Source of the DNA: Furfurilactobacillus milii
Lineage (GTDB): Bacteria; Bacillota; Bacilli; Lactobacillales; Lactobacillaceae
Assembly: GCF_009864005.1 (NCBI RefSeq)
Contig: NZ_WEZQ01000001.1
Coordinates: forward strand, 1 to 64,000
DNA: 64,000 nt
Reading direction: 5' to 3'
Numbering within the stretch: position 1 is the first letter of the stretch; every line of letters starts with the position of its first letter. A program made the translations under genes and the position numbers. Of this stretch, positions 52,465-61,800 are shown in pieces. The notes under the pieces are model-generated. The model made no database searches. It saw nothing but the letters and a program-made list of their open reading frames with translations, and was not told the origin of the DNA.

Positions 52465-52551
52465 TTATCTGCAAAGGGACGGCCATCGTTCATTGTTATC
52501 GGCCCGAATTGGTGGCAAACGGACGTGGTGCAAACACTTCATTTTATTCAT
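52465..52551 (-). CDS. 28-residue ORF between the WxL genes
   Basis: ATG 52551 is preceded by GGAGGGGTGATGACAC, a near-perfect ribosome binding site, and encodes a basic peptide (MNKMKCLHHVRLPPIRADNN ...). It starts just after the stop of the large WxL gene. It may be a short translated spacer peptide or a relict; no family recognised. Confidence 0.3.
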   Translation of the reverse strand: MNKMKCLHHVRLPPIRADNNERWPSLCR

Positions 52552-52557
52552 GTGTCA

Positions 52558-55050
52558 TCACCCCTCCGTTTCGTCTGGTACATCGTTCAGGTTCCAAGTG
52601 ATTTCGCCATTGTAAGTACCTGCCTTGGCCTCTGAGGGAGAAACTTGGAGCATGAGTCCCTCTTCGCTATTCCATTGATTAGAAACGACATACGGATCAT
52701 TGTCAGGATTACGTGCTGTTTCAATCTCAATGGCTGCATGACTTACCGGCAGTAGTTCACCATTCTTTTTATACTTAATTGCGTCCGGCAACACATCACC
52801 AGTCGTATTTGTTAACGCCTGCGTCAGTGTCAACGTTAACGACCACTGTTTGGTTACATAACGTTGATCGGTCACACTCAACGGCTGATCCCAACTTACT
52901 AACGGAAACAGTTGATCGGCTTGCCGCACAATCAGATCACGACCAAAATTCAAATTTTTGGGGACACTGGATAATTGCAGTGTCCCGGGCGGATTGTAAG
53001 CCGCCATTCGGTGCAACGTTTTGCCCCTGACGGCAGTTGCCATCGCTTCCGGATCACTGGTGACCGTGCTACCAGCAAATTTTCCCCACTCAATTCCTTC
53101 AAACGACTGTGTTGGATCACCGCTGACTGCAGTGGTATCCCAATATGCAAACGGCGAATTCGATAAGGTTAAGCTGGAATTAGCATTCAGATTCAATGCC
53201 CGAGAATTTGTGCCAGTCCCAGTGTTTTGTAAATCGAATGCAGCCGGATTCTCAATGACAGCTGTTGTCGTACCCGTGCCTAAGTCTACGGTTGCTGTAG
53301 CCGCACTATTGTTTCGCGCAGTCAATGATCCTCGGGAAGCAACGGTAATATTATTGTTTCCCCCTGAGGAACGAATAGCCGCAATTGACCGATTATCGGT
53401 ATCTAAATTCATTTGAGCATACTTACCAATCGTTAACGAGGCATTGTCATTGGCGATTTGAAAATAAACATTATTCCCAGGCCACTCTGCATTAAACTTT
53501 GTCCCATTTCCTAACGTAATGTTGTTGTAGTACAGATAAACAATTGGATAACCTTGCGTCCCGTTAGTCCCAGTCAAATTCAGCGTACAGTTTTGACCAG
53601 TTGTGAATTCGCGACTCTCACCGGTCTGACCTTCAGACGGTCGCAAATCATAATAAAACATCGAATAGTTCGTATTGTTGACGTTCCCGGTGTAGACCGT
53701 ATTGTCTGCCATTTTCACGCTCCCGGTATAAACATTTTCTGCCCGCGTATCTATGTTGCAGGTTCCTGAAAACGTGATGTCTGAATACGTTGCAATGGCC
53801 AGTCGATTAACCGTTGTAGCCGTGCTAATATTGCTGAATTCAAAGTGCCATTGACCTCGAGCAGCGCCACTATATGTGACGAAAGCTGCGGCCGTGTTTG
53901 CCACCTGAATATCATGCACGTTCAGTGTCGGATTGCCTGAAACCGGCACACCATAACGTAAGGCGCCACTGCCGATGTTTAGGGTATGTTGCTGCCCATC
54001 GATTTCCAAGCTCCGGGTGATTGGATTAGCAGATATTGAAGTGGCAGAAATGTTATTCTTCAAAAAAATCTTGGTTACGGATGGCTCGTTAATCGCAGTC
54101 TGTAATTCAGAAATATTGCTAACCTCACGTTCTGTCTCGCCAAGTTTTGTGTCTTCCTCTACCCGGGAAGTTTGCGTGCTTTCTGGTCGTGAACCACTTT
54201 TTCCGTCAGTCTTGCTAGACTCATTAGCTGACTGTGAATTAATTGAATTGGTTTCACGTGAAACGGTCGTGTCACTTTCCAAATGTTTTGAACTAGCCTT
54301 GCTGCCTTCACTAACATCACTGTTAACATCCAGATCATTTGATTCACGACCGCTTTCACTGGATTGACTACTCTCACTCATTGAAGACACCGAACTACTA
54401 TCTGAGGATTCACTTTCACTGGCCGATTCTTCAGCAGCAGGATCAATCGTTTCAATCAGCGACACTTGTTCAGTGGGCAGATTACTGAGTTTGGTTACCT
54501 TTTCCGTGTCCACATGTTCAAACGTCAACAACCAGCCAAGTTCGCCATCTTGAGCAGTTACAAACGAACCACTTCGGTCGTTGTTAATGCTCAAATTTCG
54601 AAAAGTTAGTCGTGTGTTATCACCTGATTTACCCAATGGAAGTGCACCCTCAGTTAAAGTTAACTGATGTTGCTTTCCGTTAATCACGAGCGAAGTTGTT
54701 CGTGCAGCTAACTGACGCCCATCGCCACTAATGTCCGTGGCTAATGTAATCTCTTGAACATCGGCATTTTCATAGGCAGCTTTGAATTCAGCAAACGTAT
54801 GAACGGTCGGCTTAACCTCAATAGCATCAGTTTTATCGGCTGATGAACTATCCGTAACCGCGGTTATCTTATTTGTCATAGAATCACTGGCCACTGAAGC
54901 ACCAATTGAATTAGCCGTCTGCGAGTCATCTCGGGAAGACTGTTGTGCATTCTCTACTGATTCATTAGCCTGCGCCATCATCTGCGGGCCAATTTGACTA
55001 GCGCCAATAACCCAAAACGCAATCATAAACAAAGTAAACAATCGTTTCAT
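52558..55050 (-). CDS. Large WxL-domain surface protein
   Basis: 830 residues from ATG 55050 (GGAGATTTGCCG). Signal peptide MKRLFTLFMIAFWVIGASQI; two pectate-lyase-like beta-helix stretches (FKAAYENADVQEITLATDIS ... and ISELQTAINEPSVTKIFLKN ...) separated by a Ser/Glu-rich linker (SASESESSDSSSVSSMSESS ...). The C-terminal WxL domain has KQWSLTLTLTQAL and GEITWNLNDVPDETEG. It is probably a carbohydrate- or matrix-binding cell-surface protein (CscC-like role) and first gene of the cluster. Confidence 0.88.
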   Translation of the reverse strand: MKRLFTLFMIAFWVIGASQIGPQMMAQANESVENAQQSSRDDSQTANSIGASVASDSMTNKITAVTDSSSADKTDAIEVKPTVHTFAEFKAAYENADVQEITLATDISGDGRQLAARTTSLVINGKQHQLTLTEGALPLGKSGDNTRLTFRNLSINNDRSGSFVTAQDGELGWLLTFEHVDTEKVTKLSNLPTEQVSLIETIDPAAEESASESESSDSSSVSSMSESSQSSESGRESNDLDVNSDVSEGSKASSKHLESDTTVSRETNSINSQSANESSKTDGKSGSRPESTQTSRVEEDTKLGETEREVSNISELQTAINEPSVTKIFLKNNISATSISANPITRSLEIDGQQHTLNIGSGALRYGVPVSGNPTLNVHDIQVANTAAAFVTYSGAARGQWHFEFSNISTATTVNRLAIATYSDITFSGTCNIDTRAENVYTGSVKMADNTVYTGNVNNTNYSMFYYDLRPSEGQTGESREFTTGQNCTLNLTGTNGTQGYPIVYLYYNNITLGNGTKFNAEWPGNNVYFQIANDNASLTIGKYAQMNLDTDNRSIAAIRSSGGNNNITVASRGSLTARNNSAATATVDLGTGTTTAVIENPAAFDLQNTGTGTNSRALNLNANSSLTLSNSPFAYWDTTAVSGDPTQSFEGIEWGKFAGSTVTSDPEAMATAVRGKTLHRMAAYNPPGTLQLSSVPKNLNFGRDLIVRQADQLFPLVSWDQPLSVTDQRYVTKQWSLTLTLTQALTNTTGDVLPDAIKYKKNGELLPVSHAAIEIETARNPDNDPYVVSNQWNSEEGLMLQVSPSEAKAGTYNGEITWNLNDVPDETEG

Positions 55051-55175
55051 CGGCAAATCTCCGTTAATGCTGATTTTTTCACAATATATCAATTAGCATT
55101 TTTGAATTCAAATCATAACTCTTTGATTATCGATAAAAGATGCGAAATTTGTCATCAATAAGGGCTCTTCGCAGC

Positions 55176-55217
55176 AAAAAACGGATCAAATATGAATTAA
55201 CATATTTGATCCGTTTT
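55176..55217. terminator. Perfect hairpin terminator
   Basis: ACGGATCAAATAT and ATATTTGATCCGT are perfect arms around GAATTAAC, with A's before and T's after. Confidence 0.9.
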
Positions 55218-55254
55218 TGTGATTTAAATTTTGTGTTTTACTACTCAGTTCATC

Positions 55255-55515
55255 AAAACTGACAACATTAAATTATCTAGTGATCTCAGATGAATCTTGC
55301 CGCTTATATCAGCTGAAGGGCGGCAACATTGATACCGAGCCGTGAAGGTGTTGTTAATCCGAATGGCGCTCTCGGATTTACAACACGGACAGTCGCAAAG
55401 ACTCGCGGTCTTCACGAGGCTTGGCGGCGAGGTGATAGACGGCGCACTTCCGGCTTGAACCGGTCCCACGGCGAGCGTGTCAATTTTGCCAACCGCAGGC
55501 GACATCCAGCGTCTC
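55255..55515. other. GC-rich segment with stacked hairpins (candidate structured RNA)
   Basis: About 260 bp of clearly higher GC between the WxL and glycosyltransferase genes. Hairpins: 55348-55362 with 55372-55386 (GTGTTGTtAATCCGA / TCGGATTTACAACAC, 14 of 15), 55398-55412 (AAGAC/GTCTT) and 55450-55463 (CCGG/CCGG). An 86-codon minus-strand frame (55245-55505, MSPAVGKIDTLAVGPVQAGS ...) covers it but has no clear ribosome binding site. It could be a non-coding RNA, a decayed mobile element, or a small Cys-rich protein gene. Confidence 0.4.
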
Positions 55516-55566
55516 TATCCTAAATGTTGATAATAATAACACCCAGCGCATCACTACTACTAACAA

Positions 55567-57099
55567 CTAGTGTTTAATGTGCAATGCCCGCTTCCATTTG
55601 GCAAACACGATTGATTCCGTACGCGGTGTAATGCTGTCGTATGCGTTACGGCTCATCGCTTCCCAAACTTGGTCATCTTTCATGACCCGTTGGATGGCGT
55701 TTGCTAAACCGACGACATCGTTATCCGCTACAAGGTAACCGTTCTTACCCTCATCAATCATATCTGACGGACCATAATGCACGTTATAAACGACAGATGG
55801 AACCCCATGCGCCAAAGCTTCTGCCAGTGCCAATGGTTCGTTGTCACTTTCTGTGGCGTTAACGTAAACCTGTGCGCCATCGTAAGCTTCGTCCAAATCT
55901 GGATGATAACCTTTCAACGTGACACTGTCCGTTAACTCAGCCTTCTTGATTTGTTCAGTAAGTGGCTTCTCTTGGTCACCATAACCGTAAATATCCAGGG
56001 TTGCGTCAGCGATGTGCTTCTTCACCGTTACAAACGCTTTGACGACGTCTTCCGTATGACGTTCCTTAGTTAACCGCCCAACGACAATCACTTTGTGAGC
56101 TGTCCGTTGAGGCAAACGAACACGTTTAGCATGTGCCTGTTCATCATTGACCACACTGAATGGCACAACGCTGATAGGTGCCTTAACTTGCGCCTCACCG
56201 CCCATCCACCGCGTCAAATCAGCCTTTTGCTCATCAGTTGCGACAATAATACCGGAGAGCTTATCAATTTGGTTAACGATCGGATTGGCGTAGATACCAG
56301 ACAAGTTAGCGTAGACCTGATCTTTAGGATCAATAGTATGTGTCGTCGGCAGTGTAATAAACCGGCCGACCTTGGTTGTCATGCTTAACATTGCATCGTA
56401 AGCCGCACCCGGACGGTCAGCAACAAACGTCGAGCCTTCACCATCGCGACGGTTTAATTCGTCGAGGAAGAAAGTGAACAACTCATCATAGCTATCAAAG
56501 AACAGGTCCTGTCCTTTGTAATCTAATAATTGGAGTAACGACAGGAAGTTGTGCCCATCTTTGTCGTGACTGAAGTATTCCTCAATCACCCGTTTGCCAT
56601 CTGGTGCGTAGGTAACCTGACTGATAAGTTCACCTGCATCACTAAAGAACTGATCACGTGTTTTAAAACCACGGAAGTCCCACAATTCTGTTTGAACCTT
56701 TTTGCCAGTACGGTCAAACGCATCAACGCTGTATAACTGACCAATGGTGCCGGGCGCGAAATGAACATTCATGACTAACTTATCGCCATCATAAACGTGA
56801 CTGACATCAGCCCCAGGATCCACATTATAATCAGCCGCTAAGTTCAACGATTCAATCTTTGGCTCGTTCTTGCCAACTGGCTTTAGATCTTCAATGCCCT
56901 GGAAATAGTCATACATATTAACAATCTGATCATCTTCGATGCCAAACCGTTGCTTGTTGGCATACAACATTTGATCAAAGTTCCGCGTCACCAACTTGGC
57001 AGAGGCGCCTTGATGTTTAAACAATTGTAGCCGCTTGATTTCGGCATGTTCAATCCCAGAATTCAAGGCCATCAGATATTCATTTACGAAATAAATCAT
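55567..57099 (-). CDS. gtfB: TagE/GtfB-type glycosyltransferase
   Basis: 510 residues. N-terminal ~320 residues have the DUF1975-like domain found in TagE and accessory-Sec Gtf enzymes (FVNEYLMALNSGIEHAEIKR ... LDFFLDELNRRDG-like), followed by a GT4 domain with VIVVGRLTKERHTEDVVKAF and the EX7E-like ESDNEPLALAEALAHGVPSV. It overlaps the preceding gene by ATGA, so both are coupled. In lactobacilli such GtfA/GtfB (tagE5/tagE6) pairs add GlcNAc or glucose to Ser-rich surface proteins; the adhesin upstream is the likely acceptor. A/B naming is by analogy. Confidence 0.8.
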   Translation of the reverse strand: MIYFVNEYLMALNSGIEHAEIKRLQLFKHQGASAKLVTRNFDQMLYANKQRFGIEDDQIVNMYDYFQGIEDLKPVGKNEPKIESLNLAADYNVDPGADVSHVYDGDKLVMNVHFAPGTIGQLYSVDAFDRTGKKVQTELWDFRGFKTRDQFFSDAGELISQVTYAPDGKRVIEEYFSHDKDGHNFLSLLQLLDYKGQDLFFDSYDELFTFFLDELNRRDGEGSTFVADRPGAAYDAMLSMTTKVGRFITLPTTHTIDPKDQVYANLSGIYANPIVNQIDKLSGIIVATDEQKADLTRWMGGEAQVKAPISVVPFSVVNDEQAHAKRVRLPQRTAHKVIVVGRLTKERHTEDVVKAFVTVKKHIADATLDIYGYGDQEKPLTEQIKKAELTDSVTLKGYHPDLDEAYDGAQVYVNATESDNEPLALAEALAHGVPSVVYNVHYGPSDMIDEGKNGYLVADNDVVGLANAIQRVMKDDQVWEAMSRNAYDSITPRTESIVFAKWKRALHIKH

Positions 57100-58676
57100 T
57101 TGTTGGCCTCCTGTTGTTTGTCCGCCTGTGTTCTTGAGTCAGCTGCAGCAAACGCCTTAACATCGTCTAAAACTGGCCGCCATTTGTCCCACACAGCATC
57201 TTCTGAGAAACGTTTAGCATCCTCGTAGGCATTTTCACTGAACTTTTGCATTAGCCGGTCGTCTTTAAGTAACTTCGTGATGGCATCCGCCAAAGCATCG
57301 ACGTTATCCAATTCAACCAAGTAACCATCGCGATCATTTTCAATGATTCCCTGAGGACCATACTTTGCGTCATACGACACTGTTGGCACACCATGAGACT
57401 GTGCTTCCAATAGAGCCAATGAAAATCCTTCAGCTCGTGACGCCAGCACGTTAATTTGTGCACCATCGTAAACCTTACCAACATCCAAGGTGTAATCGTG
57501 GAAAGTAACTAAATCGCCAAGCTTTTTATCAGCAACGATCTTATTCAATCGTTCGCCTTCCTTACCGTTTGCGTATCCCCAGAAATCTAGGCGCGCTGCT
57601 GGCACTTTAGCATGAACCTTTTCATAGGCTTCGATTACTTTATCTTGCTGCTTTTCGGGAGAAAGACGAGCCACCATGATGATTTGTCCTGGCGTCCGGT
57701 CCGACCATTTAACGTGAGGCGCATTTAGAACATCGTTGTCCACAATCCCAACTGGCAACTCGAAGACTGGTGTTTGATCGCCCCAACGATTAATAAAGTC
57801 CGTCCGTTGTTGTGGCGTTGGTGCCGCCACACCTTGCCACTGGTCCAAATTCTTAATTGCATACTCGTAGTTATAGTTCAGAGTCGCCGTCATGATCTTT
57901 TCAGGATCATTCAAATGATTTGAGTGAAGGTGCATCATCTTAAAGGCCCGTGTCCGCATGTTAAGCACAGACCAAGCCAATTCAAACGTCCGGTCAACAA
58001 CAAATACGTTATTTTCACCGTTACGTTTGTTTAATTCATCAAGGAAGAAGCGCATCATCGCCTGCTCACCATTAAATGAGTAGTTCGTCCCGTGCCAATT
58101 CATGATCCGATACAGCGAGTTATCGTACTTACCTTCCTGATTTTTCATATGGAATGTTTGGTAAACCACTTTACCATCAGGATTAAAGACCTGCTCAGCA
58201 TTAACCACGCCGTCTGCGTCATGCCACTGTTCTAGCGCCTTGAAACCACGAGAATCCCAGTATTCACTCTTTACCAGTTTGCCGTAACGATCAAACGTCC
58301 AAACTGTTTCAACTTCCTTATACTCAGGAGCGCGCATTTTAATTCGCTGAATAATTCGTTCAGAATTACGCACCATAAACCCGTGCTCATCTTGATCATT
58401 AACCAGCACTTGTAAATTTGGTTTCACGTGTAAATCGGCCAGTGTAAAAGACGTCTTTTTAAGGTCTTCTGTACCCTCGAAGAAGTCAAACAGATTGACC
58501 ATGTCGCTATCCGCCAATCCAGCATGAGCCAACGTGTCGTGTAGCGTCAGTGAAAAGAAGCGCGTGACGATTTTTGCTGGTTCGCCGTGATCTTTAAACA
58601 TCCCCAGCCGTTTCATTTCCGCGTGTTCAATTCCTGATTTTTTTTCGTTAAAACTTGCGTTGATAAAGTAATACAT
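57096..58676 (-). CDS. gtfA: TagE/GtfA-type glycosyltransferase
   Basis: 526 residues, paralogue of the next gene: N-terminal domain (FINASFNEKKSGIEHAEMKR ... FFLDELNKRNGENNVFVVDR) and GT4 domain with IIMVARLSPEKQQDKVIEAY, DFWGYANGKEGERLNKIV and the retaining-transferase acidic motif ASRAEGFSLALLEAQSHGVP. GtfA-GtfB enzymes act as a cytoplasmic complex on Ser/Thr-rich proteins before export. It lies 140 bp behind the adhesin gene, separated by a terminator. GAGGTAATGGG precedes the ATG. Confidence 0.8.
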   Translation of the reverse strand: MYYFINASFNEKKSGIEHAEMKRLGMFKDHGEPAKIVTRFFSLTLHDTLAHAGLADSDMVNLFDFFEGTEDLKKTSFTLADLHVKPNLQVLVNDQDEHGFMVRNSERIIQRIKMRAPEYKEVETVWTFDRYGKLVKSEYWDSRGFKALEQWHDADGVVNAEQVFNPDGKVVYQTFHMKNQEGKYDNSLYRIMNWHGTNYSFNGEQAMMRFFLDELNKRNGENNVFVVDRTFELAWSVLNMRTRAFKMMHLHSNHLNDPEKIMTATLNYNYEYAIKNLDQWQGVAAPTPQQRTDFINRWGDQTPVFELPVGIVDNDVLNAPHVKWSDRTPGQIIMVARLSPEKQQDKVIEAYEKVHAKVPAARLDFWGYANGKEGERLNKIVADKKLGDLVTFHDYTLDVGKVYDGAQINVLASRAEGFSLALLEAQSHGVPTVSYDAKYGPQGIIENDRDGYLVELDNVDALADAITKLLKDDRLMQKFSENAYEDAKRFSEDAVWDKWRPVLDDVKAFAAADSRTQADKQQEANK

Positions 58677-58730
58677 CCCATTACCTCACTTATCTGCACA
58701 CCTATTTTTTAATCATACCAGAAGCTCACA

Positions 58731-58767
58731 AAAATAGGGCTCAGCATAATTGCTAAGTCCTATTTTA
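58731..58767 (-). terminator. Rho-independent terminator of the adhesin gene
   Basis: AAAATAGGgCTcAGCA and TGCTaAGtCCTATTTT pair with two wobble or mismatch positions and a T-run on the minus strand. Confidence 0.8.
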
Positions 58768-58816
58768 ACGTACCTTGAGCCTGATGAACGACCTTTTCAC
58801 GAGCTTAATACCTTTT

Positions 58817-61800
58817 TTAATGCCGTTTTCGCTCGCCAAGTCCTAATAGTGTGACTAAACCAAGTAAAGCAAGACTAATCACCCCTGTTAAACGGAGGTT
58901 AGCGTCACCCTGTTCACCCATTTTAGGTAGTTTTTTGTTGTTAGTCGTTGAATTCACCCCGACATCTTTGAACCGCATTGGTTTAATCACGGCAGATGGA
59001 ATCAGTCGATGTTGTTGAACAGCCTGCTTGGCAAATGCACCGGGGCGCGTTGAAACCATCGTCAGACCGTTGTTTTTCCCAGTCTGTGAAGCCGATGATG
59101 CCTGTTGGTCAATGATTGGGGTCGAAACACCGTTCCCGTTGGGGTCATTGTTCGCTTGTAACAATAAATCCGCTTGATGCTGCAACTGTTGAGCTTGCTC
59201 TAATGCAACTTGAGCTAGTTGTGCATAATGTTGGGCTAATGCGACATCATTATGCGCGGCTGCCTCAGCAGCTAACTGGGCATCGCGTTGGGCTTCATCC
59301 CTAGCTAATTGAGCAGCATTGGCCAGATTTTGACCAGCTGGTGTCAAGCTGCCCGCGTGAGCCGTTTGAGCTGCTTGGCTTGCTGCATTGGCAGCTTCGT
59401 TGGCCGCAACGCTGGCATTTTGCGCGTCTGTATTAACCGCCTGTTGAATCGCTGTCGCCATCTGTTGGGCGACTGCCTCAGCTGACTGAACCACTTGGGC
59501 GGCAGATGTTGCTACCTGTTCGGCACTAGCAGCTGCACTCGCAAATTGGCTGGCAGCACTAGCATCATTCAACAACGCAGCACTAGCCGCCTCGCTGGCT
59601 AATACACTCGCCAAGTTGGCAGCACCACTGGCAACTTTACCGGCTGATTGAGCCGTAGCGACTTGCTGTTGTAAAAGTTTGTCCAAACTTTGAACGGTTG
59701 CATTCGTCGGGTCACTTACAGCTTGTTGACCGGCCTGAGCTGCAATTGCACTTGCTGAATTAACGTGACTGGTCGTGTTGTTGGCAGTGCTTTGGGCGGC
59801 TTTGTTAGCTGCTGAGGCGACACTTGCCTCACTCGTAGCGTTACTTGAATCGGCTTTGACTGCCGTTTGCAAACTAGCTAATGCCTGGCTGGCAGCACCC
59901 TCATCAGAAGTCGCCAACTGTTGCGCTTTAGTAGCGGCTTCTTGAGCGCTTTGTGCCTTCTTGGCCCATTCACTAGCTGCCGATGCATCATTGATATTGG
60001 CAGCACTGGCAGCAGATTTGGCAAAGTCGTTGGCTAAAGCGGCAGCGTCACTTGCGGCCGCTTCAGCGCTGGTCGCCTCATTAACTTTCTGCGCCACTTC
60101 ACTAGCCAGTTGCTGGACACTGGCATTTTGTTTATCTGTTCCGGCTGCGCTGGTCGCAACCGTTGATGTTGAAGCAACCACTGATGCTAGCGAAGCGGTG
60201 GACTGGTTGGCGGAAGCAGCGCTGGATGCCTGCTTCGTTGCCTCACTGGCGTAACTGGCGGCCGTGGATGTGTCTGTCGTAACCGTATTATTGACCAACA
60301 ATTGTAAATCAGTAGCATGACTGGTCAAACCTTGCGCTTGATCCGTGAGTGTCTGCGTGTTGGCATTAGCTGATGCAGCCGCACTGGCATAGTGACTGGC
60401 GGCAGAAACATCGTTGTCAGCTGCTGCAGACGCTGCTTGACTGGCTAATGATGCAGCGGTACTTGCGGTTGCGCTAAGAATCTTTGCAATTGACTGAGCG
60501 GCGCTCGCCGCAGAAGTTGCCTGGCTCGCCCAACTCTTGACTGCTTTGTTGGCCGTATCTTTATCGGCATCTTGATTAGCCGTTGATGCAGCGAGACTAG
60601 TCCCGTTTACAACATGTTGAGCGGTTGCTGTCGCCGAGCTAGCGACACTCGCAGCATTACTTGCACCAGATGCTTGTAAACTAGCGGCATGGCTATCGGC
60701 ACTTAATGCCTGTGTAATCAGTTGACTATTGGCATTAACTTGATTAGCTAACGAGTTAGCGACGCTCTGTTCAGAATTCAGCAAACTTTGGACATTTGCG
60801 GCACTAACATCGTTTAGGGCCGCGGCAGAGGCGGTTTGACTAGCTAACTGCTGCGCGACGTCGTTCAAACTGGCGGCTACGCTGTCTGCCGAGTTTAGCC
60901 CCGACTGTGTTGCTACTTGTTGACTGATCAAACTTTGGTAACTGCTGTTTGCCTTATCTGCTCCCGACTGAACAGCTGTTGTCGATGTTGCGGCACTGCC
61001 AGCCAATGAGGCTGCCTGCTTGCTGACATCACTGGACTGTTTAGTTGCCGCACTCGCCTTAATGTTAACACCATCAGCAATTTGGCTTACCGCATTCGCA
61101 TCTGCCTTGACGTCATCTGAAAGAGCCGTCATTAATGACTGAGCCGATGTGTTATCTGCATCAGCGGTACTTTCCAAACTGGCAACGGTGGATGCTGCGG
61201 CACTGGCTGACTGAGTCAGTTTAGTGGCTAATGCCGGATCATTAGATGCCGCGGCGGCGCTAGCTAATGACTGTAGCGAACGCGCTACATTGGCAGCAGA
61301 ATTGGCCGCAGATAATGTCGCACTGGCAGCAGAATCTAACGATGCCAAACTTTGGTTGAGACTCTGTACTGTCTTATTCGCTGAATCTGTGGCAGCCAAC
61401 TTTTTACCAGCTGATGTATAACCTGCAACACTCGCAACTTGACTACTCGTTGATGCCGCCTCACTGGTTGCAATGTTGGCATGGATAGTCGCCGAGGTTA
61501 CCTGCTCAGAGGCAGCTGTGTGATCGGCAGTCACTTTGTCGTTCGCGTCGTCAGCCAAACTATGAACTAGCGACTCTAATGAGTTAATCGCAGATTGATC
61601 GCTCGTCATATCATCATTTAAAGATGTAGCGGCCGACTGTGCACTCGTAGCGCCACTGACATCGTTTAACGAAGCCGTGGACTGAGCTGCACTGGTCACG
61701 GATGCCAATTTGCTGATCGTTGACGTAGCCGAAGCAACCTGACTGTCAGCTGATTTGGCCGCGACTACAGCCTGACTAACAGCAGTTGAGACTGCCTGGT

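Noticed and set aside
59116-61421. Plus-strand open frames (for example 59961-60254) inside the adhesin gene
   Set aside because: They are shadow frames created by the GCN/TCN-rich repeats on the other strand; no ribosome binding site and no independent composition.
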